Source: Fragilaria crotonensis
Lineage: Eukaryota > Bacillariophyta > Fragilariophyceae > Fragilariales > Fragilariaceae
Reading direction: 5' to 3'
DNA length: 64,000 nucleotides
NCBI GenBank assembly: GCA_022925895.1
Contig: JAKSYS010000214.1
Coordinates: forward strand, 1-64,000
The notes below the pieces were generated by a model. The model did not search any database, was not told where the DNA came from, and worked only from the letters and a program-made list of their open reading frames with translations. This document shows positions 30,397 to 41,400 of this stretch, in pieces (positions within the stretch are counted from its first letter, which is position 1; each line of letters opens with the position of its first letter). Both the position numbers and the translations under genes were made by a program.

Positions 30397-33360
30397 ATGG
30401 AGAATGAAGTAGAAGAATACTCGCACGTGCTGGAGGGACGAAGTAATGAAGTCCTTCACCTCTGCCAAGGCGAAAACTGGCTGCGTCTGGTAGTTTCAGC
30501 CGAAGGGCTAGATATTCTTGCTGACACACAAGATGAAGACCTTGATGGCGTCCCCAACCCTTCCATTATTTCTCTCGAAGAAGTTGGTTCCGTTCAGTGG
30601 CCAACGGAAGATTGCTACATATGCATTGATCTTGACGGAGAATCCGCTGCCGTCAAGGACATGCGAAACATAACCGACCAAGATTCTGGGGGCTTTGTTG
30701 TTTGTCTCCAGAAGCGGCTTAATGCTTTAATGGATGACGACGAGAGTGGTGATGATAACGACGAGGATGCTTATGGCAAGCTTGAAGAGTTACCTCGCCG
30801 ACAACTGCGCCTGATATACTCGGGAGACCGAGTATGTACCCTGACGACGAAGCCCTCAACTAATGAGGAGCCATCGCAGGAGGAGCGCACTGGTCATCTC
30901 GGGCTAGTATTGACCTATCGACGATGCCGAGGTTCTTCGAAGTACAAGTGTTCAAACACGCAAGCCTCGCAGATCACGACAACGTCCGCTTTGGACATTC
31001 CCCGTGCAAGTCTGAGAGATGCAAGGAGCACCCAAGACTCGAATGAAACTACGACCGACAGGACCGAGTCGCAGCTGCCGCGTTCGGTTCAAGCCTCATT
31101 GCGTCCTGGCGCAACGCAAAGCGAAGAATCCGTCGTGGATGATTTCGATGTCGAGCTTGACGATGACGGAGAACAAACCCAGCTGATTCCGTTCGCAACC
31201 CAGGAGGAGGAGGGACTAACCGTCGAGGACACCCTGCGTGAGGAGCCCCAAGTCAAGGCATCGATGGTTGAAAATAAAGATCCAACTGAAGGGGATGTCC
31301 CGCGGACGGATCTTTTAGCCAAGGAAATGACACCAAGCCTCAGCAACGACCCTGCGATGAGCCACACAACACAGGGCACACGGAAAGGTATGGATGCCGA
31401 CGCGGGACTAATAGGGGCATCCTCTGTTGCTGACTACACAGGGGAACGTGATGACCTCTCAAGGAGTCCTTGCCATGATTATCTAGTTGGAGATAACGAA
31501 AATGACACTCCTGGTCACTATAGCGACAGAAGGATTCGTCCAGATGAATGCATTCGAAAATGCATCACAGGTGGTAATAGCTTGCGTAAGATTGAGACGA
31601 GCCAAGAACATAATCTGGAAGCTTCTGGTGACCATATCGCAGCTTTGAAAGAGAAACTTGGGAATATTCCTACAGATGAGACCTCATCATGCCGGCCTCG
31701 ACTGGACGCTGACCAACTGTCGTGCCAACGTCCAGTTCGAGAAGACTTCGACGATGAGACTGTTCTTGATGCCCCAAGAGATGCCGCGTCAAGTGTTTGC
31801 ACTGGACGATTCGAAGAGCCTACGCAGTCCCTACCTTTCTCGTTTGCAGGCGTGGCCGACCAGAATTCAACTGAAGTGCCCGTCGCTATAGAAAGGATGG
31901 TTCGCCGTTGCTCTCATGATGAGGAAGCAGAGCAGCTGTCGTCAACCAAACTGAAAGACACTCTTTCCGTCGATTTCAAGGGTCCAGCTGACGATGACAA
32001 ATCCGAAAGCACTGTCTTAACTGACGTCGACGATGACAATCGTCAAGGGGGAAGCAGCATCCAGCAAGGGGTCGAAAATCTCAATGCCAGGGACGAAGAA
32101 GAGGTCCTTGATGACCCCGAGCACGTAGCTTTGGGTCCATTCTCTCCCAGGTCGCAAGACACGCGAGCAAGAAGTGTTGTGGAATCTGTCTACTGCGTGC
32201 GAACAGATGTCTGTGAGGAAAATTTCGAAAGCGGCGGTAATGATACAACCACGCTGCCCAATACTAGTTCGAAAGCGTCTGATATGATTTTTGGGGATAG
32301 TAAGTATGGACGACAGTCTCCGATGTCGAACATAACATGCTCTATACGGAGACAATTGGTGCCAAACACTGCTTTGGAGTGTTATTCGCATTCGGCTTCA
32401 GGGGCAATGGAAGACACAGATAAAGACTCAAGAACAGAGCTAGATTGCTCTGCGGCCGCTCCACACGAAGAAACAGACACGAGATCTGGGTCCTCCCGAA
32501 AGGGAGCTGTGCGCGATCTCCCCCCGAATTCTGAGAGTGAACCTAAGACTCGCTCCTTTCGTCGAACGCATGGATTAGAGACGGCGGGTGACGACAAGCT
32601 GTCTTCGAATTCCATCGGTAGTCGGAAAAGGCAGAGGAGAGAATCACAAAACATCAATGTACTTGTAACGGGGGTATCAATCACGGCAAGGCATCGCAGT
32701 GTAAGCTCCTCTCTATCTGGTGCTCTAATTTTTTCAATCAGCTTTGTCGGCACTCACACTTTCCAACAGAAAATAAAGGCTATCGGAGGCAAGATTCTAG
32801 AAAGCACAGCCCAGGCAATAGAAGCTACTCACGTGATTGCTAGCGACGGCGTGGAGTCAATTCGTCGGACTCCGAAGCTTATGATTGCTCTCTGTAAAAC
32901 GTCCAATATAGTCTCAATGAAATGGTTGGACGATTCTGCAAGGAAACGGAAGCCCCTTTCAGCAACAGACTATCTGGTGCTGGACGACGTCGAAGCTGAA
33001 ACGAAATACCATTTCAACATGCGGCGAACTCTTCAGAATGGCGACAGTCTACGCCAATGTGGGGAAACAATTTTTAATGGTCGTTACATTTTTGTTTGCA
33101 ACGGAGTAGCGGGCAAGAAGGCTCCGCCAGAGGACGAGTTGAAGCAGATAGTAGCCGCAGCTGGTGGGAAATGGATCAGTGATGCTTCGCGACTGATGCA
33201 ATTTCGCGTTGAAGAGGCGATCATAATCACGAGTGACCCACCTGCGAAGGGACAACTGTCAACAAAGTACGTGGCCAATGCAATCAGAGTAGGCATACGA
33301 CACTATTCGACCTCCTGGCTTTTCAACTGCTTGCTTTGCCAAGAGTTGAAGGACGATTGA
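30397..33360 (+). CDS. Large acidic protein with C-terminal tandem BRCT domains
   Basis: Open from ATG 30397 (MENEVEEYSHVL) to 33360, 987 codons unspliced. The C-terminal 230 residues form tandem BRCT domains: VLVTGVSITARH opens the first, ATHVIASDGVESIRRTPKLM and SMKWLDDSARKRKPL follow, then the second with GRYIFVCNG and HYSTSWLFNCLL. This is the layout of MDC1, PTIP, Rtt107 and Crb2-type checkpoint proteins, which bind phosphorylated partners at DNA damage. The region before it is about 700 residues of acidic, Ser/Asp-rich, probably disordered sequence. A canonical intron (32701..32769, GTAAGC...CAACAG, 69 nt, phase 0) sits inside BRCT 1; removing it brings TARHR next to KIKAIGG as in relatives. 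The intron has no stop, so retention would insert 23 residues. An exact orthologue cannot be named. Confidence 0.75.
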   Translation: MENEVEEYSHVLEGRSNEVLHLCQGENWLRLVVSAEGLDILADTQDEDLDGVPNPSIISLEEVGSVQWPTEDCYICIDLDGESAAVKDMRNITDQDSGGFVVCLQKRLNALMDDDESGDDNDEDAYGKLEELPRRQLRLIYSGDRVCTLTTKPSTNEEPSQEERTGHLGLVLTYRRCRGSSKYKCSNTQASQITTTSALDIPRASLRDARSTQDSNETTTDRTESQLPRSVQASLRPGATQSEESVVDDFDVELDDDGEQTQLIPFATQEEEGLTVEDTLREEPQVKASMVENKDPTEGDVPRTDLLAKEMTPSLSNDPAMSHTTQGTRKGMDADAGLIGASSVADYTGERDDLSRSPCHDYLVGDNENDTPGHYSDRRIRPDECIRKCITGGNSLRKIETSQEHNLEASGDHIAALKEKLGNIPTDETSSCRPRLDADQLSCQRPVREDFDDETVLDAPRDAASSVCTGRFEEPTQSLPFSFAGVADQNSTEVPVAIERMVRRCSHDEEAEQLSSTKLKDTLSVDFKGPADDDKSESTVLTDVDDDNRQGGSSIQQGVENLNARDEEEVLDDPEHVALGPFSPRSQDTRARSVVESVYCVRTDVCEENFESGGNDTTTLPNTSSKASDMIFGDSKYGRQSPMSNITCSIRRQLVPNTALECYSHSASGAMEDTDKDSRTELDCSAAAPHEETDTRSGSSRKGAVRDLPPNSESEPKTRSFRRTHGLETAGDDKLSSNSIGSRKRQRRESQNINVLVTGVSITARHRSVSSSLSGALIFSISFVGTHTFQQKIKAIGGKILESTAQAIEATHVIASDGVESIRRTPKLMIALCKTSNIVSMKWLDDSARKRKPLSATDYLVLDDVEAETKYHFNMRRTLQNGDSLRQCGETIFNGRYIFVCNGVAGKKAPPEDELKQIVAAAGGKWISDASRLMQFRVEEAIIITSDPPAKGQLSTKYVANAIRVGIRHYSTSWLFNCLLCQELKDD

Positions 33361-33436
33361 CTACATACTAGATTTGACAGAACATTAAAAGGCAATCATA
33401 TCTTGAACTTCAAATAAGTTGTGTTTCTGAAGAGGC

Positions 33437-34609
33437 CTACGATGATGGGGTCTCCAAGTCTTCCGCGGGCTTCTTGGTTGCTGCAAACATACCATATTCC
33501 ATCAAACCACGTTTGAAGGCTCTGTGCATCCTTTCTAAGCAGTACGCATCTCTCACGCACTTGATGTACTTGGTCGGCTTGAATATGAATCCGCGAGGAT
33601 CATAGATCCCAACCCAAATGGAATGACGCCACGACGCTACCGTCTCGTCCACCCAATTAGCAGTTTTGGCAGGGCTCATCATCTTGGTGTCTGCAATCAA
33701 TTCTGAGTATGCTTCGATCGAAATAAAATATGGATGAGTCCATTCTTCGTAGAGAAATCTCAAATCACGCTTATCCTTGTCGTCAAACGGCACCTTCCGA
33801 TCATCTCGTTGACACCAAGTGGCCATGACATATTTTCCACCGGGCTTGAGGACTCTCATCATTTCGTCGATGTATGCCTTCTTGTCGGGCATGTGCTCGC
33901 CTGATTCACAGGCCCAAACGATATCAAAGGTATTGTCGGGAAAATCCATCTTCAGTGCATCCATGACTTGGAATTTGACGTTGGGCACACCCTTCGCAAC
34001 CGCAAGTTCCGTCCCACGCTTGACTTGACCAGGACTAAGGGTTATGCCAGTCACGTGGGCTTCAGACCCCAAGGCCTTGGCGAGGTAGCGCGACGTACCA
34101 CCAAAGCCGCATCCGACGTCCAATACCTTGGCACCGCTGTCAGTTTCAGCGGATATTCCACCAAATTTCATCATTTCGTCAATGAAATCGTACTTGGCCT
34201 GAATGAAATTCTTCTTCTTATAACCTGCTTCCATTTCGTCTTTGTCGTAGTATCCTAGGTGGATGTGTTCACCCCAGTAGTATTCTAAAATTCCATCTTT
34301 AGTCCATGCATCATATTCTCTAGCGACAGACCCCTCTTCATAGGCTCGGGAGGGACGATCTAAAACGTACTTAGCACCACCAACGACGGCAGCCGTTGTG
34401 GCAAGAGCGGCAGCTGCGGTCGCAGTGGGAGTCGAAGTCGTAGCAGCTGCTGCCGTGCCGACAATGTTCCTGACGGTGGAACTAACGAGACCCATCTTTA
34501 ATGACGATGCTTTTCTTGAGGTCCTCGGCAGAGGAGCCACAGCCGAATACGAATTGCATGAGTTGATGGCTACACTCAGGAAAGCTAGCGTCAAATGAGT
34601 GATCTTCAT
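33437..34609 (-). CDS. VTE4: Tocopherol-type (gamma-tocopherol) methyltransferase
   Basis: 390 aa from ATG 34609 (MKITHLTLAFLSVAINS). A longer frame upstream is ignored because the hydrophobic signal segment begins at this ATG. SAM-binding motif I is LDVGCGFGGTSRYLAKALGS, followed by GITLSPGQVKRGTELA and FDIVWACESGEHMPDKKAY, which are characteristic of the gamma-tocopherol methyltransferase group. These enzymes methylate gamma-tocopherol to alpha-tocopherol with SAM in the plastid. The signal segment followed by SYSAVAPLPR resembles a variant of the diatom plastid motif. An Ala/Thr-rich linker lies between presequence and enzyme. Other plastid methyltransferases of this fold are possible, so the symbol is a best guess. 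Convergent with the BRCT gene, 76 bases apart. Confidence 0.7.
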   Translation of the reverse strand: MKITHLTLAFLSVAINSCNSYSAVAPLPRTSRKASSLKMGLVSSTVRNIVGTAAAATTSTPTATAAAALATTAAVVGGAKYVLDRPSRAYEEGSVAREYDAWTKDGILEYYWGEHIHLGYYDKDEMEAGYKKKNFIQAKYDFIDEMMKFGGISAETDSGAKVLDVGCGFGGTSRYLAKALGSEAHVTGITLSPGQVKRGTELAVAKGVPNVKFQVMDALKMDFPDNTFDIVWACESGEHMPDKKAYIDEMMRVLKPGGKYVMATWCQRDDRKVPFDDKDKRDLRFLYEEWTHPYFISIEAYSELIADTKMMSPAKTANWVDETVASWRHSIWVGIYDPRGFIFKPTKYIKCVRDAYCLERMHRAFKRGLMEYGMFAATKKPAEDLETPSS

Positions 34610-34722
34610 GGTCAGCAACTTTGGGTGTTCAAGATTAGTGAAGTGATCGATTTCAAAACTTCGTAACTTGTCCGTGCAAATAGATGGTAAATGGGATCGG
34701 CTGACTGAATCATGCCCTGAGC

Positions 34723-34743
34723 ACGTGTATACACTATACACGT
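34723..34743. promoter_or_regulatory. 21-base palindrome with G-box upstream of methyltransferase
   Basis: ACGTGTATA, three bases, TATACACGT: perfect nine-base arms about 115 bases upstream of the methyltransferase ATG. The left edge forms CACGTG, a G-box for bHLH or bZIP factors. A regulatory role is inferred only from sequence and position. Confidence 0.35.
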
Positions 34744-35134
34744 CACGTACATATTCCTCTGAGGAGGCGCGCAAGTACGTGGTCTGTACGCCATTGTATA
34801 TTGTTCTCTACCAGTACGTAGTAGTATGTCCTTCTACGGCATGGTTGATTTTTAACACAGTAACTAGTCTTACTGAGTACCTATGCATAAGGTACCGGTA
34901 CATGGCTACTGTAGTATCCAAGCATCACAGGTCACAGGTACTCGTCGTATGATACTTACCACTTTGCATCGGCATCTACAACTCCCATACCACCAGGTAC
35001 TTGCACTTTTGCAACAGTACTTTCATATTTTGGTGCGCGCACCGAACCGTTTGCAAGGATGCTGACTTTTTGTAACTCAAACTTCTGAGTGCCGGAGCTC
35101 GCGATCCGGTACTCGACGAATGCTAAGAGCATCA

Positions 35135-35764
35135 ACACCGGTAACGCTATTTTCTGATTTCGGTCAGATCTGCCCGAAAAATTGTAAAATTATAACCACC
35201 GGTTGGGCCCGATACGCTACATTGTAACTTTTGCGACGCAATTTTCTGACCAAACGCTATTCCAACGTCTACATGTGGACGTTGGAATAGCGTTTGGTCA
35301 CCAAATGTCAGATTGTAGCGTGTCAAAATATGTCCTATTCGATCAGTTCGATTGCAGCATTTCCTCTAATTGATCACTTCGATTGACTTGCTTCCACCGA
35401 TCGTGCGATCGTGCGCCGCCTGTCATATCTTGGGAAGGAAAAAAAAACGAAAAATGACACCAATCAACATGGATGTTCTTTTCCTTCTGTATATTCGACG
35501 ACAATGTCTTCAGCCCTGAAGTTTGGCATACATTTTGCACGCAAACCAGGTACCCCATTGTCTTCTGCTCCTGTAGTGGTGCCTGGTACAGTACTCATGA
35601 TAAAAGTTCGAGACAAGATACAAGATGCGTCGAGAGACGGAGTGAAGAGTGAAGTATGGATCATACTTCGTAATTAGGCGCGGGGCGCGGGTCAGACCGT
35701 CGTAATTTTGGGCACGGGTCCTCGCCAGTTTTTGAATCTGACAAAAAAATAGCGTTACGGGTGT
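35135..35764. mobile_element. MITE with ~18-bp terminal inverted repeats
   Basis: Inverted ends ACACCGGTAACGCTATTTT (35135) and AAAATAGCGTTACGGGTGT (to 35764) match at 18 of 19 positions. A third related end, AAAATAGCGCTACCGG, lies just outside at about 35846. The 630-bp interior is non-coding and holds the long palindrome at 35247-35300. No clear target duplication was found. Confidence 0.55.
35247..35300. repeat. 54-nt near-perfect palindrome
   Basis: Arms of 23 bases (TGACCAAACGCTATTCCAAC then GTC, and the exact complement) flank TACATGTG, itself almost palindromic. The whole forms a long hairpin with one mismatch pair in the loop region. It lies inside the MITE and repeats its ACGCTAT terminal word. 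Confidence 0.85.
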
Positions 35765-35980
35765 GGGATAGGACCCACACAGGACATTTCCGAAACATCC
35801 AAAATAGGTTTCTAAAGACACCTTAAGTTTCTAAAGACGCTACAAAATAGCGCTACCGGCGCGCATGCTGCTCTAAGTTGTGCGCGCGCACAACTTTTCC
35901 AAAATTTGCTTTAAGTCCCATATATTTTGTACTATTCATACCTGGTACTACTCTGGAAGTACTTGTACTCGGAGTAGAAG

Positions 35981-36878
35981 TGTTAAACATTCCGTATCGC
36001 CCTACATATTTTTATATAATCCCTATCCCTAATTACTGACGCCCGAGCGCACAGTAAAACAATACATCGATGCTCCAGTAACCAGTGCGACACTACACGA
36101 CTGGAATCAAAACTCACGTCGATTCAAAACATGTTCATCTCATCCCATGAGATTGAACAATCAATTTCAAACGAGGCTCAACGCCTCGTATACCAAAAAC
36201 AACGTCGCGACACGAAACGACGTCTTCCCGAAACGAGGAGTGTTCCTTATTGTTCCAAAGGAACACTCCCTTCATTCAGACCTCTCATCACGGTTGCCCT
36301 TCACTTCTTCTCACAATTGTCAATTTTGTACATTTTAGTGTCACTCACCTTTTTACTTACACTCCATATTTTTCTCACGATGATGATGATTGACCATGAC
36401 GAGTTTTTACCCGCCGTCGTCATGACATCATATACACCGTGCTGTACAAATATCGGTAGACAGTACGACGGTACTCACTACGACAACAATACAGCACAAC
36501 ACGACGACGAGTACAACAGTACTCCTCGCACATCACTTCCTCTGCCCGTCGATAGTACGCGCACGTCTGAGTTTAACGTTACTGTACATAACGATAAACT
36601 ATTAGACAGTGCACACTATACGACACGCGATATTTCTACTAGTCAGTCTCTCGCACATTTATGTAGCGATAGGACGACAGATAGTACACATATCGTTATC
36701 TGTAGCGGTAGACAGCACTGCGTAGCTGTACCGTTTATAGATGAACTAAGCAGTAGTCAGTGTCGTACTAGACACTTACCTACTGGGGGCGTACCCCGTA
36801 ACGGTTACGTCCTGGTTCTTAACCCTAACCTTACACCGACCTGCGCGTCGACAGGTTCCGTTATCCCGAACCATATCA
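35981..36878 (+). repeat. 5' LTR of large Copia-type element
   Basis: 898 bases with TG...CA ends, very similar to 46075-46928 apart from a 44-base segment near its start. A 270-codon frame (36131-36943) is an accident of the LTR sequence; a matching frame exists in the other LTR. Confidence 0.9.
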
Positions 36879-37548
36879 TGGTTGCTCGCCGGGTTCCCTC
36901 CCAGGACCTGAGCGGAGTACATACACTGCAGTACCAGGTATAAGGATTTTCCCGAGAGTCATACAATTAAAGTATACTTTCCGACCTGCCCTAAGGTCCA
37001 GTTGTCCGTACATTCTCGTACAAACGACACGTAGGAACAAGGGCAAATGTCGAAAATCATACACTAATTTAGTTGTATGACTTTCCGCGCGGCCCTAATC
37101 CAATTCACGTCCGTGTTTTGACGAGCGTTGACAGTTAAAAACTGGTTATTGCGTGTACTTACATAAACATTTTGAATTTCGCACACTAATCGTGTTTGCA
37201 GTACTCGGAGTACAGTACCTGGTACTATTACATAAGAAAAACGACCTACAATAGAGCAGTCCTACAGTAGTACAGTACCTACGTATCCAGCGTCGTGTCG
37301 TGGCAGTTCGTGTTGTACTATTAAGAAGACAACTACTACCGGTAGTGTGCATGCTGAGAAATACTAAAAAATAACAAGCCTGTTAAACCTGCTGCCACTA
37401 TGCCCAAGATGAAGGTATTTGACTCACATGGATAGGCACTACACTCCTGTGGGATCTGCAATCATTTTTCATTAGGTGACATCATTTAAAATGGCAAATT
37501 AAAGAATTGCTTCTCTGATAAGTCAATAACTTTCCGAAAGATAGTCGC

Positions 37549-38492
37549 ATGAATTGCCAACAATTTTGGTTACTCCTATTAGGGGATGTTGGTCGTGATC
37601 AGAAACGTCTTGATGTGACAACTTCTGTACGTTCACCTCGTACTGCATTGAATGAGGACGTCAGTACTGATAGACCTCCGTTTATTGCTGGTGGGGCGGC
37701 ATGTTGCATTTTGAGGCCTTTGCTCGGGTGTGATTGTAGTGCCCGTGTGTCTCTTGATTCTGATGTTTCCAAAGCTTGCACCATTGTTCCCAACATATGA
37801 GTTGGATTAAACCTGCCATGCCAAGCTAGTATATTGATTGAGGTCATCATTGTCATCTCATTGAGGGGATGAGTAGTAGCATTGCTGGTGTTGACTCCAG
37901 CCCATGCTAAATCTCCTCCAAAATAATGGAGCCCATCCAATCCTGTTTTGTTGTATGATTATGTGTTGCACTGTGGGGTGATAGTTCTCACATATCAGTT
38001 CAGGAGCAGAAGAACCAGCACTGGCATAACCCATCCAACAATAGGGCAGCAGCACAAAGCACCAGGAAGGTGTTTGGCTGAAGAAAGAAATTCTTGCAAG
38101 TTAAGTCCAGTCAAGAACTGATTGTGCCATTGTATGCAATCGCTAAGCTCAGCACATCATATAGTAGTACTAGTACTGTTTGCTTGATCACATTTGTTTG
38201 CTTGATCAGGAGCTTGACCACATGAGTAGTATGGGCCACTAAAGTCTGGTGAATTATTATAGAATGAGCTTCCCAGTTGATCAATTTAAGGGTAGACAGA
38301 TTCCATGCATTCTTTTGTCAACAAATGTTTGGCAAATGCCCCTTGAACAGAAGCTTGTGAACGCACCACCAGTGATGGTCCAATTGGGAGGAATAAATGG
38401 ACTCTAGCCAAAGGAAACATAAGAACAATCCCACAGAGTTGTGCATCGCTGGTAATACTCTGCTGCGTTTCTATCTGGACTCTGGAGTACAA
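37549..38492 (-). other. Possible fragment of another retroelement ORF inside the LTR element
   Basis: Minus-strand frames read PTVQHIIIQQNRIGWAPLFW then RRFSMGWSQHQQ. This faintly recalls the C-terminal region of diatom reverse-transcriptase ORFs (QNxIGWxxxLRGRxSxxWxxxQ). If so it is a nested fragment of a LINE-like or similar element. Very tentative. Confidence 0.25.
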
Positions 38493-41400
38493 GTTGTAAG
38501 TACTGTACTGCTAGAACCAAAAGCACTAGTGTACTACGGAATGTAGTACTGAATTAAATACGGAATGTACTTAGTACTATGTAATGGAGTACTAGACTAC
38601 TTAATTTACTATGGAAATCACGTGCGTATTACGTAGTGTTGAACGTAATGTACTTGTATTCATACCTGGTACTCGGAGTACAATGTATCGCACTATATGA
38701 CGTACGTAATGGAGTACTCGTACTCGAGTATCAGTACTACGTAATGTCCTACGTCATGCCCTACGTAAGGCGATGCACACATTCCTGTCTTATTGATACT
38801 ACATGGTTGTTTGTTTCAATATAACTAACATTGGATAACTACATTTCCTGATACCATTTACGTACCTTTTCAGAGTCATACCTTAGGTGTATGATTTCCT
38901 CCACCGCTTATCAGGAAACTCCGACCTGTCTCAATTAAAGTCTGGTGCCTAGCACCGATTTAAATTGCTCTAACCCTTGTTCTTTTTCATTCCAGCCCTC
39001 ACCCAATACCAGCAGTACTACATGTCCCTACTGCTGGGGAACAAAAATTCTCATTCCTTGCGCTCACTTTTTTTTGCAAAACTTGTCTCACCCAACTAAC
39101 ATTTCATCCTCAAACTTTGCAACACTCACCATGGTCAACCCAGCGCCCTCCCGTTCGCCTCCAACCAAGGCCAACCCTCCCTCCGCCCACTGTGTCAAGC
39201 CTACGAAGCACATGGCGAACTACGTCGCCGCCGACGGCGATTATGCAGCTGCTTTTGATGCAATCAAAAATGCTGTTCTTCCTACCAAGAAGCATTCTTC
39301 CATCTACATTGCTGCAACTAACACTTCTTCCTCTATTTATGCTGAACCTACTAACACCTTCACGCCCAAGAAGAGCACCAACAAGGCTCCAGGCGATTTT
39401 CAGCGCGCTCGCACGGCCCTGACTCCTGAGCAAGAGTCCGCCGAGATCTCGCGTTTCCTTGCACTCGTCGAGCAAGAACGCGCCCAAGACAACAAGACCA
39501 GGGTTACCTACGCCTGCAAACCCTCCAACGAAGCAGGATCTACCGAAATGGGTCGCTCCCATTCTATTTCCATCGACAAACGGCGCCACCAACAACATCG
39601 CAGCCGCCGAACTCCAAAGTGACAACGACGACGATGCGCGCAATAACACTTCCCCCACCTCCCTCCTGCGCCAAGACGACTCCCCACTCGCCTCCTACAA
39701 AAGGCCTATCAAGAAACAACGTGTTAGCTTCGATACCAACGTCGAAATCATCAAGAACAAGACCAACAATGAAGTCGCAGAATGCGACTCTTTCAAGTTC
39801 CTGGCGTTTGACGCCGAAGCCCTCTCCAACAACAAGAAGGGTACCATTCAAACCGCCTTTAACAGTGCTTTCCAATGCACTTCTCCAATCCGCAATCCAA
39901 CGATTACTCGTAGAGAAATCGTCGAAACTGCGAAGCCCATCAAGTTATTTCAAGAAAACGCACGTTTCACTACCGTGCTCTCCAAGGACGACCTCCCCGA
40001 AAATTCTGACGACGCCATCCTCTTTGACGACAAAAGAGCTTTCGAACAAGACCTCACTGACCTTAATCCGCCAGAAATTGGCGGAGAACGAGACGAAACA
40101 GTGACGGCAAATTTGGATGAACACCATTCCAAAAAACGCAAATTCATGTCTGGCGCCGACAACGAGTATACACCCGCGACGCCAGAACATGTGGTTTTTC
40201 CTCCTGGTACTGTTTTTACGGAGGTCTCTACGACGCCAGAAGAATTTTTCCTCACGTACTGCCCTTCTACGCCTGGGCACGAGACGCGCTTCTTCCCACA
40301 CCGCATCAATGCGGTCATACACGGCGGCAGAGTGTTCTTCCCTGGCACCCCGCCCAGCACAACCTCCGGCCGCACTCGCGGCATTTCAGTCACCAGTCTC
40401 CCCGACGAGAACACCCCCGTCCACGGTGACGCCATCAATGGCCCCGGTCCAAACGACGGCATTGGTCCGATGTCCGAGCGCGATCCCGGAATCGAAAATG
40501 CCGTTAACCCCAACTTCAACGACGACATTTGCGAAAATGTCCTTGCTGTAGTTAACATGTCAGCCAATACCTCTATCTACTCGCCGCCTGCGCTGAGTAG
40601 TAGACGTAGCGTGCATTTGTACATGCCTGAACTCACACGTACGTCATGTACTACTCACACTGCCTTTACAGACGGAATCCGAACAAAACCAATGGCTGAA
40701 ATTTTCATCAAGACTCCCCAGGACGAGAAATCAAAATTCCCTACGTCGAATTCCCCTCCCACGCCACCCTACACAGACAAGACTCCCGCGGACACCACCT
40801 ACGCGTCTGCGGACATGCTGACGACTACGATTCCAGCAGCCACACGCAATGTCCGCCTTCCATCGCCCGGACACCAAGATCTAGCTACGGTGAGACAGAC
40901 ATGACGAACAAGAAACCTACCCGCTTTTCGTCAGTCACATATCACAATTTTTCATCCAAGAAAACTGCAGCTCCTACAAACTGCAACCCCTTTCACTTCC
41001 AACCCATCTCCAACGACCCTCATATTTTTCATCCCATCGTCGACAGCGACGACTACGAGACATCATCTACCGCGTGCAACGCCTCACGTCTCATTCAAGA
41101 CTTTGAAGCCTTCAGGATCCCTACGCCCTGCAGCTTCAACAGACATCCATCTCCCTTCACGTTTGCATCCGAAACTTTTTCGCCTTTATTCTCCCATTTC
41201 ACCGCCACCGACGGCGCCTACGACTGCCTTTCTACAACTACAGGCATCACCAACTTCATCGAAGCCATGTCAAGCAATCACCCTACGGATCCCTACCAAC
41301 TTGACACTCCATTTGTCCCCCTACCGACAGACAGCATATTGGACCCAATCCACCATGTGCCCTTCCTGCAGCACTCCTCTGAGCTTGACTCAAGGACTAA

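Noticed and set aside
33437-34774. Longer start for the methyltransferase
   Set aside because: The extra 55 residues are not signal-like, while the ATG at 34609 opens directly with a hydrophobic signal segment.
36131-36943. 270-codon ORF as a host gene
   Set aside because: It lies almost wholly inside the LTR and has a counterpart in the other LTR; it is a chance frame.
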